Source of the DNA: CAZPHI01 sp964586425
Lineage (GTDB): Bacteria > Bacillota > Clostridia > Lachnospirales > Lachnospiraceae
Length of the DNA stretch: 17,896 nt
Direction of reading: 5' to 3'
Assembly (NCBI GenBank): GCA_964586425.1
Contig: CAZPHI010000038.1
Span: 1 to 17,896 of the forward strand
Below, one piece after another: positions 1-9,159 of the stretch (within the stretch, counting starts at the first letter, position 1; every line of letters starts with the position of its first letter). The notes beneath the pieces are model-generated. The model was given only the letters and a program-made list of their open reading frames with translations. It did not search any database and had not been told where the DNA came from. The position numbers and the translations under genes are program-made.

Positions 1-66
1 ACTTTGGTAGAACTTATTCATTTTTAAGTTGCAATTTACGGAAACTCAAGTTATTCGTACCCTATC

Positions 67-95
67 AAAAAATCCGTAAGCATCAGACTTACGGA
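67..95 (-). terminator. Intrinsic terminator of the tRNA-Glu gene
   Basis: Read on the minus strand, an 8-bp perfect stem (TCCGTAAG at 95-88 paired with CTTACGGA at 80-73, 7-nt loop) is followed directly by six Ts (72-67). It begins 8 nt after the tRNA 3' end, so it very probably ends the tRNA transcript. Bases 1-66 beyond it hold nothing I can identify. Confidence 0.88.
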
Positions 96-103
96 CTTGA
101 TAA

Positions 104-175
104 TAGCTGATAGGGGAATCGAACCCCTGATTTCGCCGTGAGAGGGCGACGTCTTAACCTCTTGACCAATCAGCC
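104..175 (-). tRNA. tRNA-Glu, anticodon CTC
   Basis: The minus strand folds into a 72-nt cloverleaf. The 7-bp acceptor is GGCTGAT with ATCAGCT, giving a G1-U72 first pair. The D arm has GTC/GAC. The anticodon stem is TCGCC/GGCGA around loop CTCTCAC, which places CTC at positions 34-36. The T arm is AGGGG-TTCGATT-CCCCT and the discriminator base is A. CTC reads the glutamate codon GAG. The CCA end is not encoded (TTA follows), so it must be added after transcription. The gene stands alone, with its own promoter (200-228) and terminator (67-95). An extra T-A pair could extend the acceptor by one base. Confidence 0.95.
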
Positions 176-199
176 ATAACTCATATTTGGTACTTGATT

Positions 200-228
200 A
201 CTATACACTATCTTTTTGATAAATGCAA
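200..228 (-). promoter_or_regulatory. Promoter of the tRNA-Glu gene
   Basis: On the minus strand a TTGCAT -35 box (228-223) and a TATAGT -10 box (205-200) are separated by exactly 17 nt. The -10 lies about 24 nt upstream of the mature tRNA 5' end, leaving a short leader of about 18 nt. Spacing and box quality fit a vegetative sigma-A promoter. Confidence 0.75.
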
Positions 229-341
229 GCACTTTTTTTAATTTTTTTTATTTTATTTATAATATATGCAATTTGTTCAATTCTATGTCACAGTGTTCAC
301 AAACATTTAATAGAATAATACTGTTCAACTTGCGATTTATA

Positions 342-350
342 TGATATACT
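342..350 (+). promoter_or_regulatory. Extended -10 promoter of the small export-family gene
   Basis: TGATATACT is an extended -10 element (TG, one base, TATACT at 345-350). The -35 region at 17-nt spacing (TGTTCA, 322-327) is weak, which is typical when a TG extension is present. Transcription would start near 357, giving a leader of about 75 nt that contains a 7-bp hairpin (GCATTAT 370-376 with ATAATGC 385-391). The motif TGTTCA also occurs at 274-279 and 294-299. Confidence 0.6.
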
Positions 351-431
351 TTCAACGTTGCTTTTACGGGCATTATATATGTCCATAATGCAGCATCGCA
401 ATTAATAACAAACTATGAAAGAGGTAATATA

Positions 432-935
432 ATGGCCGAAGCATTATCACAATGGATTATCAGCGCTATGCATGGCGTACCTAATGAACTTATAATTTTT
501 ATTATTTCTATGATTCCAATTCTCGAACTACGAGGTGGTCTTCTAGCTGCTGCAGTTTTACATATAGATATGTTCACTGCAATCCCAATATGTATTATAG
601 CTAATCTGATTCCTGTACCTTTCATCCTTCTTCTTATTAAACATATCTTCAAATGGATGAAGGCACATAATATCCTTAAGAATTTTATTGAGAAGCTTGA
701 AGCTAAATCAATGTCAAAATCAGACAAGATACAAAAATATGAATTCTGGGGTTTAGTTCTCTTTGTTGGAGTTCCACTTCCTGGCACAGGTGCATGGACT
801 GGTTCATTAATTGCTGCCCTACTTGATATTGATTTCAAAAAATCAATTCTTGCTGTAATGGTTGGACTCATTCTTGCGACTTGCATTATGTGTTTTATAT
901 CATATGGAATTCCTTTCATAGTATCTTCTCTATAA
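432..935 (+). CDS. Small multidrug export-family membrane protein (COG2426)
   Basis: This 167-residue integral membrane protein resembles the 'putative small multi-drug export protein' family (COG2426, Pfam Sm_multidrug_ex). Visible signs are the conserved ELRGG motif (32-36) after a first hydrophobic stretch (19-31), a second hydrophobic segment (38-69), a basic amphipathic stretch (70-103), the PLPGTGAWTG motif (115-124) and a final hydrophobic segment (137-165). The two motif-bearing re-entrant-like segments recall DedA/SNARE-associated membrane proteins. ATG at 432 is preceded by AAAGAGGT at a proper distance. The family name rests on old assignments and the transported substrate is unknown, so export of drugs should not be assumed. 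It is a single gene, transcribed towards polC, with its own promoter and terminator. Confidence 0.85.
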   Translation: MAEALSQWIISAMHGVPNELIIFIISMIPILELRGGLLAAAVLHIDMFTAIPICIIANLIPVPFILLLIKHIFKWMKAHNILKNFIEKLEAKSMSKSDKIQKYEFWGLVLFVGVPLPGTGAWTGSLIAALLDIDFKKSILAVMVGLILATCIMCFISYGIPFIVSSL

Positions 936-968
936 TAAATCAATACAAATATATCAGTATAAAATAAT

Positions 969-1014
969 AATCCCGGAGCTGTTCATTAGTATAATGATGT
1001 CTCCGGGATTTTTT
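969..1014 (+). terminator. Terminator between convergent genes, probably bidirectional
   Basis: AATCCCGGAG (969-978) pairs perfectly with CTCCGGGATT (1001-1010), and the T run continues to 1014. Inside the loop CATTA (984-988) can pair with TAATG (992-996). On the minus strand the same stem is followed by ATTATTATTTTAT, so it could also end the long polC transcript, although less efficiently. Confidence 0.9.
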
Positions 1015-1031
1015 ATTAATAGCTTATATTT

Positions 1032-4000
1032 TTACAAGTCAAACAAAGATAACTGATTAGTATCTGGAAGCTTGCCTAGTATACCTAGTGAATCCAACAA
1101 TTCTACAATCGACTGTCCTATTTTAGCTCTTTGCTTCAAATCATCCTTTGATAAAAATTCTCCATCGCGAGCCGCTATTTCAATTGCCTCAGCAGCATTT
1201 TCACCAAGGCCATCTATTGAAACTAGTGATGGCATAATCTTATCTCCTACTATCTGAAAATGTCTTGCCTTAACCTTAAACAAATCAATCGGTTCAAAAT
1301 CAAATCCTCTTGCGTACATCTCTTGAACAATTCGCATATCTTTAAGCTGACCTTCCTCTTTTGGCGAAAGGGATTTGGTTTCATTACGCGCTTTATAATC
1401 TGCAATATATGAATCAAGCTTTGGTCGTCCCATGCACATCAATGCATATGAGAAGTTACTTGCTCTGATACTAAAGAATGCAGAATAGAAAGCCAATGGA
1501 TAGAACACTTTACAATAAGCAATTCTCCAGGCCATCATTACATACGCTGCAGCATGAGCCTTAGGGAACATATACTTAATCTTCTTACATGACCATATAT
1601 ACCAGTCTGGCACATCATGCTGAATCATTAGTTCTTCCCATTCAGGTTTAAGACCTTTACCTTTTCTTACAGCCTCCATGATTGTGAAGGACTGCTCACT
1701 ATCCATTCCCTTACTAATAAGATAAATCATAATATCATCTCGTGTACAAATAGCTGTAGAAATTGTTGCTTTACCTTCTTTAAGAAGTGTCTGTGCATTA
1801 CCAAGCCATACATCAGTACCATGTGAAAGTCCTGCGATACGAACCAAATCAGAAAAATACTTTGGCTGCGTATCAATAAGCATCTGCATAGCAAAATCAG
1901 TTCCAAACTCTGGAATACCAAGTGCACCCAGCTTACATCCGCCAATATCTTCCGGCTGAATCTTAAGTGCTGAAGTATCTTTGAATAATGACATAACCTC
2001 TTTTGAATCAAGCGGAATATCTCTAGGATCCATCCCCGTCAAATCCTGAAGCATTCGAATCATGGTAGGATCATCATGACCGAGAATATCAAGTTTTAAC
2101 AGGTTATGGTCAATACTATGATAATCAAAATGTGTTGTAACAATATTAGTTGTCATATCATTAGCGGGATGCTGTATTGGTGTGAATGTATGTATCTCCT
2201 GTCCATGTGGAAGAACTATGATGCCTCCCGGATGCTGGCCTGTTGTACGCTTTACATCAACACAGCCCTCAACTATACGATTAATCTCACATACACGCTT
2301 GTTATAATTAATGCCTTCTCTTTCACTCTTATCCTCAAAGTAATGTTTTACATAGCCAAATGCTGTTTTATCCGCAAGGGTACCAATTGTACCAGCTTTA
2401 AAGGTTTGTCCCTTTCCAAAGATAACCTCCGTATATGCATGTGCCTTACTTTGATATTCTCCTGAGAAGTTAAGATCAATATCCGGTTCCTTATTACCCT
2501 TAAATCCAAGGAAAGTCTCAAAAGGAATATCAAATCCTTCCTTGTTAAGCTTATGACCACATTGTGGACATATCTTATCCGGCATATCACAGCCTGCTCC
2601 ACCAGAGAATTTCTTAACATCCTCTGAATAGAAATCACTATAATAACATTCCGGACATATATAATGAGGACTAAGTGGATTAACCTCTGTTATACCAGCC
2701 ATTGTTGCTACAAATGATGATCCAACTGAGCCTCTTGAACCTACAAGGTATCCATCATCATTAGATTTCCATACCAGTTTCTGAGCAATAATATACATAA
2801 CGGAATATCCATTACTGATAATTGAATTAAGCTCTCTTTCTAATCGTTCAGTAACTATTTCAGGAAGTTCTGGTCCATATATCTCATGTGCTCTGTTATA
2901 ACATATTGTACGAAGTGTCTGATCTGAATTCTCAATAACTGGTGGACACTTATCAGGTCGAACAGGGTCAATAGTTTCACACATTTGCATTATTTTATTA
3001 GTATTAGTTATTACAATTTCCTCTGCTTTATCTGGATCGAGATAATTAAATTCTGCTAACATCTCTTCTGTTGTTCTAAGATATAGTGGAGCCTGATTAT
3101 CAGCATCATCAAATCCTTTTCCCGCCATAATAATACGTCTGTATATCTCATCCTCAGGATTAAGAAAATGTACATCGCAGGTTGCAACAACCATCTTATT
3201 GAATTTTTCTCCAAGCTCAATAATTTTTTTATTGATTGCAATCAAATCTTCATTACTCTCTACATGAATCTCTGGCTTATCAATCATGAATTTATTGTTA
3301 CCAAGTGGCTGAATCTCAAGATAATCATAAAAATTAACAAGTCTTGCAATCTCTGTCTGTGGAGCACCATTAAGTATTGCCTGATATAATTCGCCCGCTT
3401 CACAGGCACTTCCAATAAGAAGTCCTTCTTTATGCTGCAGATACATGCTCTTTGGTATCTTTGGTCTTCTATTATAGTATATAAGATGAGATGCAGATAT
3501 CAGTCTATACAGATTAATTCTGCCCTGTTCACTAGTTGCGAGTATAATTGCATGGTGTGAAGGAAGTTTTGATATAGCCTCATCGCTCAACTGACTAGAA
3601 GCATTTAACTTATCAAGCGTGTCTATATCTCTTTCCTTAAGCATATTAATCATCTTCATGAACATATCTGCGGTTGCTGCAGCATCATCAACAGCTCGGT
3701 GATGATTCTCTAAGCTTACATTCAGATGCTTGCATATAGTATCAAGTTTGAAGTTATGAAGATTAGGTATCAAGAATCGACCCAATGGCAATGTATCAAC
3801 TATGGTATTATTGATTTCTCCTAAGCCTAATTTGGCTGCTTTATTCTTGATAAAGCTCTTATCAAATTCTGCATTATGCGCAACAAGAATACCATCACCA
3901 CAGAAATTAAGAAATTGTTTTAATACGACATCAACTAAAGGTGCATCCATAACCATAGAATCACTTATTCCAGTAAGCTTCTCTATTCTGAATGGAATTG

Positions 4001-5576
4001 GAATCTCCGGATTAATGAACGAACTAAATCTGTCTGTAATCTCGCCGTTAACAATCTTAACAGCACCAATCTCAATTATCTTATCATCCTGCGCACTAAA
4101 TCCAGTTGTTTCAATATCAAAGACAATATATTCCTCATCAAGAGATTGATTTTTTGAATTAATAACCATCTCCTTTATATCATCAACAAGATAAGCTTCA
4201 ACACCGTAGATTACTTTAAAATCAAGCTTTTCTCCCTTTTTCTTATAATCTCCCTGAATATCCCTTATAGTATGGAAAGCGTCAGTAAATCCCTGTACAT
4301 TACCATGGTCTGTAATAGCAATTGCCTTCTGTCCCCATGAAATAGCCTGTTTGATAATTGTTCCTGCTTTAGTAACACCATCCATATCACTCATCTTGGT
4401 GTGGCAATGAAGTTCAACTCTTTTATGTAGTGAAAGGTCCATTCGTTTTACACGAGTATCGACTGATTTACGAATACCGCTGACAGAACCAATTGTAAGC
4501 TCCCTGTCAAACTTATCAATCATTGTGATACCTTTGATTTTGAGGAATTTCTTTTTATCGATAAATGTTAATAAATCATCACGCTGTTCATTACGTGTAA
4601 ACATCTTCACAGTTATAGTATCTGTAAAATCTGTAACATCAAACATGATGATTGATTTCTCATTACGAATCTCTTTGATCTCCACATTACGAACCATACC
4701 TGATATGACAACTTCGCCCATCTCAGTCTGAATCTTTTCAATGGCAATCGGCTCTTCATCAAAATCCTTGCCATATAACACATCTGGATTATTAGGCTTT
4801 GGCTTGGAATAATTACCGTAGTTGTTATTCTTGTCAAAGTTACCACCTTTGCCACCTTTGTTTGCATCTTTGGCTGGTGCAAACTCAGTATGTTTCTCAG
4901 ATGTATTCTCATTCTTCGATTCTACGCCCTTAGTATCATCTTGATTGTCATTATTGGTTTTTGATGCATCAACCGTATTCTCGCCTTTTTCTTTATCATA
5001 AATAGCTTTATTCTTGCATATCTCATGAACAATAAGCTGTAACTCATGTTCGTTCTCTTCCTTAAAGCTTTTTTTCTTCTCATTCTTATATTCTATATCA
5101 ACATCAATATCCATTGAAAATCTATTAAGAAATACATGTTTAAAATACTCTCTAATGCTTTCCTCGTATTTGTGTGAAAATATAGATTCCTGCAACTCAA
5201 TTTTAATTTTATCCCCATCCGCACTTATTGTAGCAGCTTTAACCATGTTATATTCTAAAGTCCAATAAAGCTGGAGCTCTAATAGCATACTTTCAAGATA
5301 CACATCCAATAAAGCCTGTGGTGTGTACTGTTTAGAAAGACAGTACCTGTCAATTATTTTAACAGTTACTGTCTTTGAATTAAAAACTTGCTTTTGCAAT
5401 AATTTTTCGAGCTTATATATTGTTTCCTTTTGAATAAGTCTATCACTTTTTATGTATATCTTAACCAAAGATTCATCTGAGGTGCGGCCAACTTTAACAA
5501 CTTCCACATTCTCAAATAAATCTTTAAAGTTATTCGATACTTTAATTGTAGGAAATACTTCTAGAAATTTGTACAA
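1032..5576 (-). CDS. polC: DNA polymerase III alpha subunit, PolC type
   Basis: PolC is the replicative polymerase with built-in proofreading of low-GC Gram-positives. From the start chosen (1514 aa) the order is: N-terminal domain (1-190); a low-complexity Asn/Gly/Lys linker (about 195-270); an OB fold (270-365); a PHP domain (HCH at 390-392); an inserted DEDDh exonuclease (D487 and E489 of DIETTG, HNAEFD at 567-572, H626 and D631); PHP continuation; and a polymerase core with a CxxC...CxxC zinc site (C974, C977, C1003, C1006). Likely catalytic aspartates are D1032 and D1034 (PDIDLNFSGEYQ) and D1163 (KLDILGHDD). The protein ends in QLSLFDL, a clamp-binding motif. No ATG lies near the 5' end; the first internal Met comes about 100 residues in. 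TTG at 5576 has GGAG 9 nt upstream, whereas TTG at 5591 overlaps ispG and has no SD, so 5576 is preferred. Confidence 0.97.
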   Translation of the reverse strand: MYKFLEVFPTIKVSNNFKDLFENVEVVKVGRTSDESLVKIYIKSDRLIQKETIYKLEKLLQKQVFNSKTVTVKIIDRYCLSKQYTPQALLDVYLESMLLELQLYWTLEYNMVKAATISADGDKIKIELQESIFSHKYEESIREYFKHVFLNRFSMDIDVDIEYKNEKKKSFKEENEHELQLIVHEICKNKAIYDKEKGENTVDASKTNNDNQDDTKGVESKNENTSEKHTEFAPAKDANKGGKGGNFDKNNNYGNYSKPKPNNPDVLYGKDFDEEPIAIEKIQTEMGEVVISGMVRNVEIKEIRNEKSIIMFDVTDFTDTITVKMFTRNEQRDDLLTFIDKKKFLKIKGITMIDKFDRELTIGSVSGIRKSVDTRVKRMDLSLHKRVELHCHTKMSDMDGVTKAGTIIKQAISWGQKAIAITDHGNVQGFTDAFHTIRDIQGDYKKKGEKLDFKVIYGVEAYLVDDIKEMVINSKNQSLDEEYIVFDIETTGFSAQDDKIIEIGAVKIVNGEITDRFSSFINPEIPIPFRIEKLTGISDSMVMDAPLVDVVLKQFLNFCGDGILVAHNAEFDKSFIKNKAAKLGLGEINNTIVDTLPLGRFLIPNLHNFKLDTICKHLNVSLENHHRAVDDAAATADMFMKMINMLKERDIDTLDKLNASSQLSDEAISKLPSHHAIILATSEQGRINLYRLISASHLIYYNRRPKIPKSMYLQHKEGLLIGSACEAGELYQAILNGAPQTEIARLVNFYDYLEIQPLGNNKFMIDKPEIHVESNEDLIAINKKIIELGEKFNKMVVATCDVHFLNPEDEIYRRIIMAGKGFDDADNQAPLYLRTTEEMLAEFNYLDPDKAEEIVITNTNKIMQMCETIDPVRPDKCPPVIENSDQTLRTICYNRAHEIYGPELPEIVTERLERELNSIISNGYSVMYIIAQKLVWKSNDDGYLVGSRGSVGSSFVATMAGITEVNPLSPHYICPECYYSDFYSEDVKKFSGGAGCDMPDKICPQCGHKLNKEGFDIPFETFLGFKGNKEPDIDLNFSGEYQSKAHAYTEVIFGKGQTFKAGTIGTLADKTAFGYVKHYFEDKSEREGINYNKRVCEINRIVEGCVDVKRTTGQHPGGIIVLPHGQEIHTFTPIQHPANDMTTNIVTTHFDYHSIDHNLLKLDILGHDDPTMIRMLQDLTGMDPRDIPLDSKEVMSLFKDTSALKIQPEDIGGCKLGALGIPEFGTDFAMQMLIDTQPKYFSDLVRIAGLSHGTDVWLGNAQTLLKEGKATISTAICTRDDIMIYLISKGMDSEQSFTIMEAVRKGKGLKPEWEELMIQHDVPDWYIWSCKKIKYMFPKAHAAAYVMMAWRIAYCKVFYPLAFYSAFFSIRASNFSYALMCMGRPKLDSYIADYKARNETKSLSPKEEGQLKDMRIVQEMYARGFDFEPIDLFKVKARHFQIVGDKIMPSLVSIDGLGENAAEAIEIAARDGEFLSKDDLKQRAKIGQSIVELLDSLGILGKLPDTNQLSLFDL

Positions 5577-5581
5577 TTTAT

Positions 5582-6634
5582 TCAACTCCAATTGTCTAAT
5601 TCATATTTTAATTCATCTAGTAATTTGTCTTCCGCAACTTTTTTAATAATCTCACCTTTTTTAATGATGACGCCACATCCATCACCACCAGCAATTCCAA
5701 TATCTGCTTCCTTAGCTTCACCCGGTCCATTAACAACACATCCCATAACTGCAACTTTAATATCTAAATCATAATTTGCAATCATCTTTTCAACTTTTCC
5801 AGCTAAACCAATCAAATCGATTTTGGTACGTCCACAGGTTGGGCATGAAACAAGTTCAATTCCTCCCTTATACAAACCTAAAGTCCTTAATATAAGCTTT
5901 GCAGCTCTTATCTCTTCAACAGGATCACCTGTAAGTGATACTCTGATTGTATCGCCAATACCTTCGTTAAGAATTAATCCAAGTCCTATGGCAGATTTAA
6001 TACTTCCGCTGAATACAGTTCCCGATTCAGTTATACCTACATGAAGTGGATAATTAGTCTTTTCTGATATAAGCTTATGAGCCTCATAACACATCATAAC
6101 ATCAGATGATTTTATACTAATAACAAGGTTGTCATATCCAAGTTCCTCAATAATCCTAACCTTGTCCAATGCACTTTCTACAAGTCCCTCCGCTGTTACG
6201 CCGTTGTATTTTTCAACAAGCTCCTTCTCAAGCGAACCACTATTAACCCCCACTCTGATCGGAATATTCTTTTCTTTAGCAACATCAACTACTGCTTTAA
6301 TCTTATCAGTTCCGCCTATGTTACCGGGATTGATTCTAATCTTATCAGCACCATTCTCCATAGCTGCTATTGCCATCTTATAATCAAAATGAATATCTGC
6401 CACAATAGGAATATGTGTCTGCTTTTTAATCTCTTTCAGTGCTAATGCAGCTTCCATAGTAGGGACTGTGCATCTGATGATATCACAGCCTGCTCTTTCA
6501 AGTGCAAGTATCTGAGCAACTGTTCCTGCTACATCTTCAGTTTTTGTATTAGTCATTGACTGAATCATAATCTTATTACCACCGCCAATAACTTTATCAC
6601 CTATTTTAATTACTTTTGTATTATCTCGATACAT
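5582..6634 (-). CDS. ispG: 4-hydroxy-3-methylbut-2-enyl diphosphate synthase (MEP pathway)
   Basis: IspG (GcpE) is the cytosolic 4Fe-4S enzyme that converts methylerythritol cyclodiphosphate to HMBPP. The 350-residue length fits the short bacterial two-domain form: a TIM-barrel from about 1 to 250 (IQSMTNT at 24-30, VADIHFDY at 78-85, IRINPGNIG at 99-107) followed by the iron-sulfur domain. The cluster ligands are visible as C264 and C267 (SCPTCGRT) and C299 (MGCVVNGPGEAKEADIG), with E306 completing the usual set. ATG at 6634 is preceded by GGAGATA. It lies 14 nt downstream of rseP and 5 nt upstream of the preferred polC start, so the three are probably co-transcribed. With Dxr in the same operon, the organism uses the MEP route. 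Confidence 0.97.
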   Translation of the reverse strand: MYRDNTKVIKIGDKVIGGGNKIMIQSMTNTKTEDVAGTVAQILALERAGCDIIRCTVPTMEAALALKEIKKQTHIPIVADIHFDYKMAIAAMENGADKIRINPGNIGGTDKIKAVVDVAKEKNIPIRVGVNSGSLEKELVEKYNGVTAEGLVESALDKVRIIEELGYDNLVISIKSSDVMMCYEAHKLISEKTNYPLHVGITESGTVFSGSIKSAIGLGLILNEGIGDTIRVSLTGDPVEEIRAAKLILRTLGLYKGGIELVSCPTCGRTKIDLIGLAGKVEKMIANYDLDIKVAVMGCVVNGPGEAKEADIGIAGGDGCGVIIKKGEIIKKVAEDKLLDELKYELDNWS

Positions 6635-6648
6635 ATTATCTCCATTCT

Positions 6649-8013
6649 CTAAAAGAATATATTCTTAACATCATTAAACAATACAACTACCATCAAAATC
6701 ATCAAGAGTACCATACCAACAAAGTGAACCATACCTTCTTTTTCTCTTGGCATAGGTTTTCCTCTTATAGCCTCTATCAGGATAAATACTAATCTTCCAC
6801 CATCTAGTGCCGGCAATGGCAATAGATTCATTACTCCAAGGTTGGCACTAAGCATAACAGCAAAATTAAGCAGGCTTAATATAACAATTCCTGTACCCTC
6901 TGATTTTGTCTGTTCCACAACCTGACCCATGTAATTAACAATTCCTACCGGACCCGACAAATCATCTAATGAAACCTGGCCTCTAAACATCATCGCAAGA
7001 CTGTCGAACACAGTCCTAATCCAATATCCAACCTCTTTAACAGAATATCCTATCGTTGCTATTGGTGAAGCTTTCTCACGAATCCCATAGCAATAAAGTC
7101 CATTATAATAGCTTTCGCTTTCTGACATATCTGGTTTAACAGAAACAGTTATGATTTCCGAATCACGTTTGACTGTCAACACAACATTATCACCATTACA
7201 CCTAGCAAGCAAATCAGAAAATTCTGTACGAGTTACGACTTCTGTATCTCCTACCTTCATAACCTGATCATTAATCTTCATACCAGCTTTCTCTGCTGGC
7301 GAATCCTTAGTTATACTACCTATAATAGCGTCATCAGTCATTGTCACACCAATCATATATGCTTTTCTATACTGATGCTCTGTTTTCACAGTTGTTGTGT
7401 ATGTGTTGCCATCGCGTACATATTCTATCTCAAGGTCTTTTTCCGGATAAATGTTTCTATACACGCTATACTCTCTTGCGAATGTAATATTTCTTCCATT
7501 AACAGAACTAATTACATCGCCTTCCTGAAGTCCTGCCTCCTCGGCTGGTGAGCCATCTTTTACAACATTAATAACGCTCGGATCATATCCAATATTCCCA
7601 ATGATAATAACAGCCAGAATGAATGCCAGCAAAAAATTAAACAAAGGACCTGCTACAATTATAGCAAATCTCGCCCAAACAGACTTGCTGTTGAGAGATT
7701 TTGTCATATCATATTTGACCAATTCAGATGGCTTTGAATCAGCTTTTGATTTGCCATTATCAGCATTCTTATCATCAGCTTCTTCATCTTCTTCAAAATC
7801 CATATCTTCACCAAGCATTATGCAGGCGCCACCAAAAGGTATAAGTTTAATCGAATAAACTGTACCCCCCTTCTCAAAGTGAAGAAGTTTAGGTCCAAAT
7901 CCAATGCAAAACTCTAATACCTGCACACCATTTGCTTTGGCAAGTATAAAATGTCCAAATTCATGAACAATAACTATTACTCCAATTATAATAATTGCTA
8001 TAACAATATTCAA
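6649..8013 (-). CDS. rseP: RseP/RasP-type site-2 zinc metalloprotease
   Basis: This is a membrane-embedded protease of the RseP/RasP family, which cuts anti-sigma factors and leftover signal peptides within the membrane. The 454 residues show a first transmembrane segment carrying the zinc motif HEFGH (17-21), a hydrophobic segment 112-139, two tandem PDZ-like domains (about 143-212 and 225-295, each with an SPAEEAG or SPAEKAG motif), a third segment 375-395, the second zinc motif NLLPLPALDGG (396-406, likely ligand D404), and a final membrane segment (429-446). Residues 69-98 form a strongly acidic, lysine-dotted loop between the first two membrane segments. The start is TTG at 8013, with AGGTGG 6 nt upstream; that SD lies in the last codons of dxr, and the stop of dxr is only 3 nt away, suggesting coupled translation. 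Confidence 0.95.
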   Translation of the reverse strand: MNIVIAIIIIGVIVIVHEFGHFILAKANGVQVLEFCIGFGPKLLHFEKGGTVYSIKLIPFGGACIMLGEDMDFEEDEEADDKNADNGKSKADSKPSELVKYDMTKSLNSKSVWARFAIIVAGPLFNFLLAFILAVIIIGNIGYDPSVINVVKDGSPAEEAGLQEGDVISSVNGRNITFAREYSVYRNIYPEKDLEIEYVRDGNTYTTTVKTEHQYRKAYMIGVTMTDDAIIGSITKDSPAEKAGMKINDQVMKVGDTEVVTRTEFSDLLARCNGDNVVLTVKRDSEIITVSVKPDMSESESYYNGLYCYGIREKASPIATIGYSVKEVGYWIRTVFDSLAMMFRGQVSLDDLSGPVGIVNYMGQVVEQTKSEGTGIVILSLLNFAVMLSANLGVMNLLPLPALDGGRLVFILIEAIRGKPMPREKEGMVHFVGMVLLMILMVVVLFNDVKNIFF

Positions 8014-8016
8014 AAA

Positions 8017-9159
8017 TTACCACCTGCTCTCAACTAATTCATATACACTTCTCTCAGTCTCAAGTATCTGTTCAACTGTAGGATTATCAATATATGTTGT
8101 TTCTCCCATTGCATATTCTATAATATCCGGAATATCTAGGAATTTTATCTTTTCATTCAAGAATTTGCTAACTGCTATTTCATTAGCTGCATTAAATGCT
8201 GTTGGCACATTACCACCTTGAGCAGCAGCCTCATATGCAAGCTTAAGTCCCTTAAAATTATCAAAATCAGGTTTTTCAAAGGTTATACTACCCAATTCAA
8301 AGAAATCCACTCTTTTATTATTCATTGGTCTTCTATGTGGATAAAATAATGCATATTGAATAGGAAGCTTCATATCAGGTGTTCCAAGCTGCGCCATTAT
8401 TCCTCCATCCACGAATTCTACCATTGAATGAATTATACTTTGTGGCTGAATGACAACCTGAACCTGTGTTGCTGGTACATTAAAAAGCCATTGTGCTTCC
8501 ATAACCTCAAGGCCTTTGTTAACCATTGTAGCAGAATCAATGGTTATTTTTCTACCCATCGACCAATTAGGATGCTTAAGTGCATCTGCTAATGTAACAT
8601 TCTTCATCTCTTCTATTGTTCTGCCTCTGAATGGTCCACCAGATGCAGTAAGTAATATCTTACTGATTTCTGCATGATATTCACCATGTAAAGATTGAAA
8701 GATAGCCGAATGTTCGCTGTCAACAGGATATATATTAATATTATATTCCTTAGCCAACGGCATTATAATATGTCCCGCTGTAACAAGTGTTTCTTTGTTG
8801 GCAAGTGCGATATCTTTACCAGCTTTGATTGCCTCAATAGTTGGAACAATGCCCATCATTCCGACAACAGCTGTAACTACAATATCTGCAGCTTCATAGG
8901 TTGAACATTCTACTAGTCCATCCATTCCTGCTACTACTTTCACATTCATATCGCCTACAAGAACCTTAAGCTCTTTAGCAAGTTCTTCTTTACCGATGCA
9001 TACAAGTTCCGGAGAAAATTCTCTAATTTGCTCAAGCAATAGTTTGATATTGCTTCCTGCCGCAAGTGCAACTACCTTAAGGTCGGCATTATTTCTAACT
9101 ACATCAAGAGTCTGTGTTCCAATTGAACCAGTACTTCCAAGTACAGATATATTCCTCAT
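8017..9159 (-). CDS. dxr: 1-deoxy-D-xylulose 5-phosphate reductoisomerase
   Basis: Dxr catalyses the NADPH-dependent rearrangement and reduction of DXP to methylerythritol 4-phosphate, the committed step of the MEP pathway. The 380-residue length is normal. The dinucleotide site GSTGSIG is at 8-14. The metal and substrate residues are present: D147 and E149 in PVDSEHSA, SGGPFRG at 173-179, H196 in HPNWSMGRK, and N214, K215 and E218 in TMVNKGLEVMEA. The C-terminal domain (about 300-380) contains AFNAANEIAV. ATG at 9159 has a perfect AGGAGG (9172-9167) 7 nt upstream. That SD is the downstream end of a repeat found at three places in the window, and the 5' flank contains three hairpins, so translation of this gene could be regulated by RNA structure (inference). 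Confidence 0.97.
   Translation of the reverse strand: MRNISVLGSTGSIGTQTLDVVRNNADLKVVALAAGSNIKLLLEQIREFSPELVCIGKEELAKELKVLVGDMNVKVVAGMDGLVECSTYEAADIVVTAVVGMMGIVPTIEAIKAGKDIALANKETLVTAGHIIMPLAKEYNINIYPVDSEHSAIFQSLHGEYHAEISKILLTASGGPFRGRTIEEMKNVTLADALKHPNWSMGRKITIDSATMVNKGLEVMEAQWLFNVPATQVQVVIQPQSIIHSMVEFVDGGIMAQLGTPDMKLPIQYALFYPHRRPMNNKRVDFFELGSITFEKPDFDNFKGLKLAYEAAAQGGNVPTAFNAANEIAVSKFLNEKIKFLDIPDIIEYAMGETTYIDNPTVEQILETERSVYELVESRW

Noticed and set aside
413..943. Minus-strand open frame opposite the small export-family gene
   Set aside because: It is a mirror of the real gene; the plus-strand protein has recognised family motifs and an SD, while this frame has neither.
1727..5646. Several 60-120-codon open frames on both strands within polC
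   Set aside because: All lie within one continuous, motif-rich polC frame and have no SD or recognisable domains.
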